Source: Stenotrophomonas sp. Marseille-Q4652
Lineage (GTDB): Bacteria; Pseudomonadota; Gammaproteobacteria; Xanthomonadales; Xanthomonadaceae
Length of the DNA stretch: 64,000 nt
Direction: 5' to 3'
Assembly: GCF_916618915.1 (NCBI RefSeq)
Contig: NZ_CAKAKE010000001.1
Span: 1,488,001-1,552,000, forward strand
The notes beneath the pieces are model-generated. The model was not told the DNA's origin and searched no databases. It saw only the letters and a list, made by a program, of their open reading frames with translations. Each line of letters starts with the position of its first letter. Position 1 is the first letter of the stretch. This document shows, piece after piece, positions 1-6,118 of this stretch. The position numbers and the translations under genes are program-made.

Positions 1-598
1 GCACGAACGCCGGATCGACCACCGCCACCACCGGCATCACCCGGAAACCGGTGATGGTGACGAACGGATCCAGGTATCCCAGCGGACGCACCTGCCCCGG
101 CTTGAGCGCGATTTCCTCGTCGCTCTCGCGGATCGCCGCGGCGACCGGATCGATGTCATCCGGCTCGATGCGGCCACCCGGAAAGCCCACCTGGCCACCG
201 TGGTGGCGCAGCGTTTCGGTGCGACGGGTCAGCAGCACCTGGGTGCCGCCCTCGCGCGGCACCAGCCCGGCCAGCACCGCGGCTTCGGCCAGTGGCGTGT
301 CGGGCAGGATGTCGGCCAGTTCGGGGTGGTTCCAGCCAGGCCCGGACGGCGGCGCGTCGGCCGGATGCAGCGCGCGCAGCAGACGCTCGCGTTCCTGCAG
401 ACGGGCGGCGAAGGCCTGGCGGGCCAGCGCACGCGACGGCAGGGTCTCGCGCATGAGGCGTTGCCGGTGGTCCTCGCTCATCCGCGACCACCCCGCGATC
501 TCGTCGATGTGGCGCAGGCAGCCTTCGCAGACGCCGTCGCTGTCCAGCGTGCACACGGCGATGCAGGGACTGGCGATGGCACGGGACGAGGCATCCAT
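1..598 (-). CDS. DUF1289 - Nudix (CoA pyrophosphatase-type) fusion protein, C-terminus cut by window edge
   Basis: A continuous minus-strand frame starts at ATG 598 and runs off the window. Residues 10-37 form a DUF1289 domain with four Cys in the order SPCIAVC, GVCEGC and then a DEIAGW motif. This small Cys-rich module is predicted to bind metal or Fe-S. From about residue 95 a Nudix hydrolase follows. The segment LLTRR..LRHHGGQVGFPGG is the signature of the CoA pyrophosphatase subgroup (NudL/UPF0035), and the Nudix box ends in RESDEEIAL. These enzymes hydrolyse CoA and its derivatives to phosphopantetheine species and 3',5'-ADP. The two modules are read without a frame break, so this is a true fusion or a lineage-specific architecture. 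About 70 C-terminal residues are probably missing. The pairing of function between the domains is unknown. Confidence 0.85.
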   Translation of the reverse strand, partial: MDASSRAIASPCIAVCTLDSDGVCEGCLRHIDEIAGWSRMSEDHRQRLMRETLPSRALARQAFAARLQERERLLRALHPADAPPSGPGWNHPELADILPDTPLAEAAVLAGLVPREGGTQVLLTRRTETLRHHGGQVGFPGGRIEPDDIDPVAAAIRESDEEIALKPGQVRPLGYLDPFVTITGFRVMPVVAVVDPAFV

Positions 599-690
599 CA
601 GGGGAGACAGCTGCAAAGCCTAACCGAATGTAGGAGTATCCCTGCATTGTCGCCGCATGGGCGGCAACCCGCCACGGCTGCGTTGCCCCG

Positions 691-722
691 GAAAGCAAAA
701 CGCCGGCGATTGCTCGCCGGCG
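691..722 (-). terminator. Rho-independent terminator of the FKBP gene
   Basis: Perfect 8-bp inverted repeat cgccggcg (701-708 and 715-722) with a 6-nt loop. On the minus strand it is followed by TTTTGCTTT. It lies just downstream of the stop at 750. Confidence 0.75.
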
Positions 723-749
723 CCTGCTTCTGGACCTTGCTGCTGCGCG

Positions 750-1451
750 TTACTTGACGCTGACCAGCTTGATCTCGAACTGCACGGCCACGTTCGGCGG
801 GAATGGGGTGCGCGGATCGGCACCGTAGGCCTTTTCCGGCGGCAGGGTGACTTCCCACTTCGAGCCGGCCGGCATCTGCAGCAGGGTCTCGCGCATGGCC
901 TGCATCTCGACTTCGCTGACCTTGATCGACGGGATCTGCTGGGCCGGGCGGGCTTCGGTCGGACGCTGGCCGTACGGATACGGACCGGCCACTTCCAGCT
1001 GCACGGTGCTGGCCTGGGTCGGCTTGGCGCCCTTGCCGGCTTCGATCACGCGGTACTGCACGCCCGACGGCAGGGTCTGCACGCCAGCCTTGGCCTTGTT
1101 GGCGGCCATGAACTGGTCGCTGCGGGTCTTGTTTTCGGCAGCGGCCTTTTCGTACTCGGCCTTGGCGGCCTGGGCACGGCCCTGCTCGCGCTTCTGGAAG
1201 GCTTCAACGGCCGGCTTCAGCTGCTCGGCGGTGATCGCCGGCTGCTTCTTCGCGTAAGCGTCCTGCAGGCCCTTGATCACCGAATTGATGTCCAGCTGCT
1301 CTCCGCGCGCGGTCAGCTCGGCGAGGTTGTTGCCGTAGTCGTAACCGAAGTAATAGCTCAGCTTGCCCTTTTCGGACGAGGTGTCCTGGGCGAATGCATT
1401 GCCCGTCAGGGCCAGGGCCGCAACGGCGACCGCGATAGAACGCAACTTCAT
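750..1451 (-). CDS. Exported FKBP-type peptidyl-prolyl isomerase-like protein with a degenerate catalytic domain
   Basis: 233 residues. The ATG at 1451 is chosen because it is followed by a clean signal peptide (KLRSIAVAVAALALTGNAFAQ) and preceded by a GGAG ribosome site; an upstream in-frame extension would hide the signal. Residues 25-125 resemble the helical dimerisation domain of FkpA/Mip proteins (YYFGYDYGNNL, then a charged long helix). The C-terminal half keeps the late FKBP motif (PPEKAYG, then PPNVAVQFEIKLVSV). However, the early core usually reading VxYxGxLxDGxxFDSS is replaced by LEVAGPYPYGQR, so the usual active-site Tyr/Asp/Phe residues are not seen. Known family role: periplasmic folding catalyst. 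Inference: this copy may act as a chaperone rather than an isomerase. It is divergent from the enoyl-CoA hydratase gene. Confidence 0.85.
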   Translation of the reverse strand: MKLRSIAVAVAALALTGNAFAQDTSSEKGKLSYYFGYDYGNNLAELTARGEQLDINSVIKGLQDAYAKKQPAITAEQLKPAVEAFQKREQGRAQAAKAEYEKAAAENKTRSDQFMAANKAKAGVQTLPSGVQYRVIEAGKGAKPTQASTVQLEVAGPYPYGQRPTEARPAQQIPSIKVSEVEMQAMRETLLQMPAGSKWEVTLPPEKAYGADPRTPFPPNVAVQFEIKLVSVK

Positions 1452-1619
1452 CAAACAATTCTCCAGGGAGGGTGACTCAAGGCGAACATGCCGCCCGAGG
1501 CGACGGGTTAGGATAGCCGCGCCAACGGCGGACCGCCACTGACGACCAGAGCTATGACCAGCAATGGTTTGCGGAGTTCCCCGCTTACTTTTTCTTAACT
1601 TCACGCAGGAGTTTTCCGG

Positions 1620-2402
1620 ATGTCCGACGCCCCGGTCTCGATCCACACCCAGGACGGCGTACGCACGCTCACCATCCAGCGCCCGGAGAAGCTGAATGCG
1701 CTGAACGGCGCCACCCTGCAGGCGCTGGATTCAGCGTTTGCCGAGGCTGCAACCGATGAATCGGTGCGCGTGGTGGTCCTGACCGGCGCCGGCAGCAAGG
1801 CCTTCGTCGCCGGTGCGGACATCGCCGAGATGAACACCCTCACGCCGGTGCAGGGCCGCGACTTCTCCCTGCTCGGCCAGCAACTGATGCGCCGGATCGA
1901 ACGCATGTCCAAGCCGGTGATCGCGATGGTCAATGGCTTTGCGCTGGGCGGCGGGCTGGAACTGGCGATGGCCTGCCACCTGCGCATTGCTGCCGACAGC
2001 GCCAAGCTCGGCCAGCCGGAGATCAACCTCGGCCTGATCCCGGGCTTCGGCGGCACCCAGCGCCTGCTGCGCCTGGCCGGCCGCGGCGCCGCGCTGGAGC
2101 TGTGCCTGCTCGGCACGCCGATCGACGCCGCACGCGCCCAGCAACTGGGCATCGTCAACAAGGTGGTACCGGCGGCCGAACTGGAAGAAGAAACCCGCCG
2201 CATCGCCAACCAGCTGGCGCAGGCGGCGCCGCTGGCGCTGCGCGGCATCCTTGATGCCATCCAGGTCGGTGGCGAGTGCGGCATCGGCGAAGGACTGGAA
2301 TACGAAAGCGCGCAGTTCGGCCTGATGTTCGCCACCGAGGACATGCGCGAGGGCACCAGCGCCTTTCTCGAACGCCGCAAGCCGGCCTTCCGCAACCGTT
2401 GA
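1620..2402 (+). CDS. Enoyl-CoA hydratase/isomerase (crotonase family)
   Basis: 260 residues, full length for the family. Crotonase landmarks are all present: the oxyanion hole AFVAGADIAEM near residue 62, FALGGGLELAMAC with Glu114, and GQPEINLGLIPGFGGTQRL with Glu134. The two Glu residues correspond to the catalytic acid/base pair of hydratases, so hydration of trans-2-enoyl-CoA in fatty acid beta-oxidation is expected. Substrate length cannot be read from the sequence. The start ATG follows GCAGGAG at a good distance. It is followed by a small conserved-looking ORF and nth, with gaps or overlaps of a few bases, which suggests cotranscription without an obvious biochemical link. Confidence 0.93.
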   Translation: MSDAPVSIHTQDGVRTLTIQRPEKLNALNGATLQALDSAFAEAATDESVRVVVLTGAGSKAFVAGADIAEMNTLTPVQGRDFSLLGQQLMRRIERMSKPVIAMVNGFALGGGLELAMACHLRIAADSAKLGQPEINLGLIPGFGGTQRLLRLAGRGAALELCLLGTPIDAARAQQLGIVNKVVPAAELEEETRRIANQLAQAAPLALRGILDAIQVGGECGIGEGLEYESAQFGLMFATEDMREGTSAFLERRKPAFRNR

Positions 2403-2407
2403 TTCCC

Positions 2408-2776
2408 ATGCAGGACCCGATTTCCCCCGCACTGCCGCCACAGCAACTGCTGCAGTTGCTGCTGGAGGACGATATCGACGCCGCCCTGCGCGGCGGCCTG
2501 ATGGCCTACCAGCCCGCGCCCGATGACGCGTTGCTGGTAGCCGGATATCCGGACCTGCCCGAACGGCTGCAGCAGGCGCAGCAGCGCCTGCGCCGCGCCT
2601 GGGCCGCTCGCGAGCGCTACCAGGCCCGGGCCGCGCGACTGGCACGGCGTGCTGCCGAGCGCGAGGCACGTCGCGCACCGCCCGTGACCCCGGATCGCAA
2701 GCCGGCGCTGCCGCCGGCCGCGGCGGCGATCCTTGCGCGGGCCAAGGCCAAGGCAGCGGGACGTCCGCTGTCATGA
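2408..2776 (+). CDS. Hypothetical 122-residue protein between echA-type gene and nth
   Basis: Starts at ATG 2408, five bases after the hydratase stop, and overlaps the nth start by ATGA (2773-2776). The open frame extends upstream, but that part lies inside the hydratase gene and reads as out-of-frame junk. The product has an N-terminal acidic/hydrophobic part (PPQQLLQLLLEDDIDAAL) and a strongly basic Ala/Arg-rich helical half (residues 60-110) that could form a coiled coil. There is no signal peptide or membrane segment. I do not recognise the family. Translational coupling on both sides supports it being a real gene. Confidence 0.7.
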   Translation: MQDPISPALPPQQLLQLLLEDDIDAALRGGLMAYQPAPDDALLVAGYPDLPERLQQAQQRLRRAWAARERYQARAARLARRAAEREARRAPPVTPDRKPALPPAAAAILARAKAKAAGRPLS

Positions 2777-3453
2777 GTCCTGTTGCCAGCGTGAAGTCGC
2801 GGCGGGCCAGAAAGCTCAGCCGCGCGGAAATCCATGAGCTGTTCTCGCGCCTGCGTGAGCTCAACCCCAAGCCCAAGACCGAGCTGGAATACAGCACGCC
2901 GTTCGAGCTGCTGGTGGCCGTGGCGCTGTCGGCGCAGGCCACCGATGTCGGCGTGAACAAGGCCACGCGCAAGCTGTTCCCGGTGGCCAATACGCCCGAG
3001 GCGATCCTCGCGCTGGGCGAGGACGGCCTGAAGCGTTACATCAATACCATCGGCCTGTTCAACGCCAAGGCGGCCAACGTGATCGCCGCCTGCCGCATCC
3101 TGGTCGAGAAGCATGGCAGCCAGGTGCCGCAGACCCGCGAGGAACTGGAAGCACTGCCGGGCGTGGGCCGCAAGACCGCCAACGTCGTGCTCAACACCGC
3201 CTTCGGCCAGCCGGCGATGGCGGTGGACACGCACATCTTCCGCGTCTCCAACCGCACCGGCCTGGCCCCGGGCAAGGACGTGCGCGCGGTCGAGGACAAC
3301 CTGATGAAGGCGGTGCCGGCCGAGTTCCTGCTCGACGCCCACCACTGGCTGATCCTCCACGGACGCTACGTGTGCAAGGCGCGCAAGCCTGACTGCGGCG
3401 GCTGCGTGATTGCCGACCTGTGCCGCTACCCGGACAAGACCACCGCGGCTTGA
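2773..3453 (+). CDS. nth: Endonuclease III (DNA glycosylase/AP lyase)
   Basis: 226 residues. Removes oxidised pyrimidines from DNA and cleaves the abasic site in base excision repair. The helix-hairpin-helix LPGVGRKTANVVLNTAFG carries the catalytic Lys134, and VDTHIFRVSNR carries the catalytic Asp152. The [4Fe-4S] cluster ligands Cys201, Cys208, Cys211 and Cys217 show the canonical C-x6-C-x2-C-x5-C spacing. Relative to E. coli Nth there is a short basic N-terminal extension. The ATG overlaps the stop of the preceding small gene, which fixes the start. It converges with the oxygenase gene only 22 bp downstream. Confidence 0.97.
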   Translation: MSPVASVKSRRARKLSRAEIHELFSRLRELNPKPKTELEYSTPFELLVAVALSAQATDVGVNKATRKLFPVANTPEAILALGEDGLKRYINTIGLFNAKAANVIAACRILVEKHGSQVPQTREELEALPGVGRKTANVVLNTAFGQPAMAVDTHIFRVSNRTGLAPGKDVRAVEDNLMKAVPAEFLLDAHHWLILHGRYVCKARKPDCGGCVIADLCRYPDKTTAA

Positions 3454-3475
3454 ACCTGGCCTGCGCGGGCGCCGC

Positions 3476-4327
3476 TCAGCCGAAGCGGCGCTCGCGGAAC
3501 CAGCGGGTCAGCACCCACTTCTCACCGGCGACCACTGGCGCACCGGCATGCAGGGTGCGGCTGGACGGGTGGGCGCGGTCGTAGCTGAAAAACACCGCGT
3601 TGCCCTGCACCGCTGCGAACTCCAGGCCGGCATCGGGGAAGGTGGTGGCCCCGCCGGACAGCGGGGTATTGAGATAGGTGACCAGGGTGGCCACGCGCTG
3701 GCCGCCATGGCGCAGCGCTGCCTCGGCACCGGGACCATCGGGGTCGAAATAATCGTAATGCGGCAGGTATTCGGCGCCCGGGCCGTAGTGCAGCACCTGC
3801 AGCGGCTCGGCCTGTTCCAGTGGCCAGCCTACCAGCGCGGCGATGCGCTGCTCGATGCGCGCCACCAGCGGCGTACACGCCGTGGGCAGGTAGGTGCCAT
3901 CACTGGTGCGCGACTGGTGCGCCTCGTTGGCGCCGGTCACCGCATTGAAGGTTGCCGAACGCTGCAACCGGCCGCGCGCGGTGGCAATCAGCTGTGCGCA
4001 TTCTTCGCCACTGAGGACATTGCCCAGCAGCACCACCCGCGGGTGCAGGCTGCTGCCCAGCACATGGATGGCCTGGCCATCGATCTGGATCTGTGAAGGC
4101 CCGTTGAGCTGGAACGGTGCCGGTACCGGCACCGCTGGTGGCAGCCCCTGGCGTTGGCCCTGCTCGGCGACAAAACGGCGCAGCACCGCATCCACCGCGG
4201 TGCTGGCAGCATCCTCGTCCCAGCCGGCCTGCAGCAGCGGCGCGATCAACTGCTCCGGGCGCGCACCGGCCTGGGCCTGGGTGACCAACCACTGGGAAAA
4301 CTCGGGAGAAAGGGCATCGGCGTTCAT
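3476..4327 (-). CDS. 2-oxoglutarate/Fe(II)-dependent oxygenase, prolyl 4-hydroxylase-like
   Basis: 283 residues from ATG 4327. Residues 1-55 form a helical N-terminal module (SQWLVTQAQAGARPEQLIAPLLQAGWDEDAA split over several helices). The rest is a P4H-type double-stranded beta-helix. The iron ligands are visible as His190-x-Asp192 in LPHYDYFDP and His260 in RTLHAGAPV, and Lys270 in GEKWVLTRW is placed to bind 2-oxoglutarate. GGQRVATLVTYLNTP and GGATTFPDAG are typical of bacterial P4H-like enzymes. The substrate is unknown. The start is uncertain because no strong ribosome site precedes it. Its 5' region is back to back with the phosphate-regulated promoter at 4385-4429. Confidence 0.88.
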   Translation of the reverse strand: MNADALSPEFSQWLVTQAQAGARPEQLIAPLLQAGWDEDAASTAVDAVLRRFVAEQGQRQGLPPAVPVPAPFQLNGPSQIQIDGQAIHVLGSSLHPRVVLLGNVLSGEECAQLIATARGRLQRSATFNAVTGANEAHQSRTSDGTYLPTACTPLVARIEQRIAALVGWPLEQAEPLQVLHYGPGAEYLPHYDYFDPDGPGAEAALRHGGQRVATLVTYLNTPLSGGATTFPDAGLEFAAVQGNAVFFSYDRAHPSSRTLHAGAPVVAGEKWVLTRWFRERRFG

Positions 4328-4384
4328 CGCCACAGTGTGCACCAGCACACGCCGTTGTGGCAGCGCGCAGGCACTGCCTTGGCA

Positions 4385-4429
4385 CTGACACATCCGTGCA
4401 AGCCCGCTGTCATCTGCAGCACCTATAAA
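4385..4429 (+). promoter_or_regulatory. PhoB-type promoter (Pho box plus -10) of the surface lipoprotein gene
   Basis: Three 7-bp units sit at exact 11-bp phase: CTGACAC (4385-4391), GTGCAAG (4396-4402) and CTGTCAT (4407-4413). The last matches the PhoB half-site. A -10 element TATAAA (4424-4429) starts 10 nt after the last unit, the spacing found in class II Pho promoters, which lack a normal -35. The start codon is 61 nt further on. Confidence 0.65.
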
Positions 4430-4490
4430 TCGCTCCCAACCTGCGCTCATCCCTTGACGGCGCCCAATTCACTGATCTGGAGCAAGACCC

Positions 4491-5972
4491 ATGGCTGTTG
4501 CATCCACCCGTAACCTGATGATGTCCATCGGCGCCGTACTCGCCCTGTCGGCCTGTGGCGGCGGCGCTGACCGCGTCGCTTCGCCAGGCGAAGGTGCTTT
4601 CCCGCCGGCCCCGGCTCCCGCACCGGCACCGGGCCCTGCCCCCGCACCGGCACCGGCACCGGGCCCGGTCGCCGGTTGCCCGACTGGTTTCAGCGATGTC
4701 GGCACCATCGCCGGCAAGACCAACTGCCGCCTGCCGGCGCTGATCGTGGAAAACACCACGGTGCCGTATGTGGATGGCGTGCTGTATTCGATCAGCGGCT
4801 ACACCCGCGTCGGTGAGGACGTCGGTGGCGACGCCGCCAACCCGCGCGCCAACCAGCGCAGCGCCACCCTGACCATCGAGCCGGGCGTGACCATCTTCGG
4901 CTCCAGCGGCCAGGACGCCCTGGTGGTCAACCGCGGTTCGAAGATCAATGCCGTCGGCGAGAAGACCAAGCCGATCGTGTTCACCAGCCGCCAGAGCGTG
5001 GAAGGCACCACCTACGTCGATTCGATCGGCCAGTGGGGCGGCCTGGTGCTGCTCGGCCGCGCACCGACGGCCAACTGCATCGGCTCGGTCACTCCGGGCA
5101 CCGCCGCCTGCGAGGCGGAAGTGGAAGGCGTCACCGGCGCCTACTACGGCGGCAACGCCCCGGGTGACAGCACCGGCACGCTGAAGTACGTGCGCGTGAT
5201 GCACTCCGGCTTTGAAGTGCTGCCCAACGTCGAACTCAACGGCATCACCCTGGCCGGCCTGGGCAGTGGCACCTCGATCGAGTACGTGCAGGTGCACAAC
5301 AGCTCCGACGACGGCTTTGAGTGGTTCGGCGGCACCGTCAACAACCGTTACCTGGTGGCCACCGGCAACGACGACGACTCCATCGATACCGACACCGGTT
5401 TCAGCGGCGCGATCCAGTTCGCCATCGTGATGCAGCGCGGCCAGAAGGCAGCTTCGGGCGACCGCGGCGACCGCATCAACGAGATGAGCGCGGCCGGTTC
5501 CAGTGCACTGCCGTCCAACCCGAAACTGGTCAACGTGACCTTCGTCGGCGCCCCGGCGCATGACCGTTCGGCGATGGTGCTCAACTCCGGCACCCACGTG
5601 GAGTACTACAACGCGGTGGTGACCGGCTCCAACAACTGCGCCGAGATCGATACCGCCGGCAACGCCAACACCCGCGGCACCTTCGCCTCGGTGTTCTTCT
5701 CCTGCGGTGCGCCGTTCCACAACGATGCCGCCGGCGCCCAGCTGGCCGCCTTCACCGCCAATGCCAACAACGTGGCCAACGGTACTTCCAGCCTGAGCGG
5801 CTTCACCAACGGTGCCAACGAAAACGCGGTGGCCGCGGCCGACCTGTCGGGCCTGATCACCCGCAGCGGTGGCTTCGTGCGCCAGGTCAACTACATCGGC
5901 GCGGTCAAGGACAGCAACGACACCTGGTGGCAGGGCTGGACCTGCGGCCTGCCGGGCACCCCGTCCTGCTGA
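4491..5972 (+). CDS. Surface lipoprotein, candidate ElpS-type phosphate-starvation lipoprotein
   Basis: 493 residues. The signal ends in the lipobox LALSAC with the lipidated Cys22, followed by GGG. Residues 37-60 are a Pro-Ala/Pro-Gly linker made of near-repeats, which would hold the globular part away from the membrane. The rest (residues 65-493) is rich in short Gly/Asn/Val beta repeats (TLTIEPGVTIFG, IVFTSRQSVEGTT, LKYVRVMHSG, IEYVQVHNSSDDGFEWFGG, DNDSID-like acidic turns), consistent with a right-handed beta-helix. No catalytic motif is recognised. Known context: in Caulobacter, a lipoprotein (ElpS) encoded beside a TonB receptor and a T2SS cluster is made in phosphate starvation and released in a T2SS-dependent way. 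The same gene order and a Pho box are seen here. The functional identity is inference. Confidence 0.8.
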   Translation: MAVASTRNLMMSIGAVLALSACGGGADRVASPGEGAFPPAPAPAPAPGPAPAPAPAPGPVAGCPTGFSDVGTIAGKTNCRLPALIVENTTVPYVDGVLYSISGYTRVGEDVGGDAANPRANQRSATLTIEPGVTIFGSSGQDALVVNRGSKINAVGEKTKPIVFTSRQSVEGTTYVDSIGQWGGLVLLGRAPTANCIGSVTPGTAACEAEVEGVTGAYYGGNAPGDSTGTLKYVRVMHSGFEVLPNVELNGITLAGLGSGTSIEYVQVHNSSDDGFEWFGGTVNNRYLVATGNDDDSIDTDTGFSGAIQFAIVMQRGQKAASGDRGDRINEMSAAGSSALPSNPKLVNVTFVGAPAHDRSAMVLNSGTHVEYYNAVVTGSNNCAEIDTAGNANTRGTFASVFFSCGAPFHNDAAGAQLAAFTANANNVANGTSSLSGFTNGANENAVAAADLSGLITRSGGFVRQVNYIGAVKDSNDTWWQGWTCGLPGTPSC

Positions 5973-6009
5973 TCGACCGCGATGGCGGCAGCACGCATGA
6001 CCGTCATCC

Positions 6010-6043
6010 AGCCACGCCGCGGACCTGCCGCGGCGTGGCTTTA
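6010..6043 (+). terminator. Strong hairpin terminator after the surface lipoprotein gene
   Basis: Perfect 13-bp inverted repeat agccacgccgcgg (6010-6022) / ccgcggcgtggct (6028-6040), 5-nt loop, then TTTA. It separates the lipoprotein from the TonB receptor, so the two are probably expressed at different levels. Confidence 0.75.
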
Positions 6044-6118
6044 TCCAAGGCTGGCGGCCACGCCAGGCCGGACGCAAGCACGTCCTCCCCGCCGCATGTT
6101 CCCTTCAAGGCTCCCCTG

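Noticed and set aside
1561..1619. Possible promoter for the enoyl-CoA hydratase gene (TTGCGG with TTAACT-like -10)
   Set aside because: Spacing and matches are too weak to call.
4600..4675. Pro-Ala codon repeat in the lipoprotein gene as a phase-variation tract
   Set aside because: The repeats are imperfect and multiples of three, so slippage would change linker length and not the frame.
6001..6007. CCGTCAT half-site before the TonB receptor gene as a Pho box
   Set aside because: No second unit in 11-bp phase, and it is directly followed by the terminator stem.
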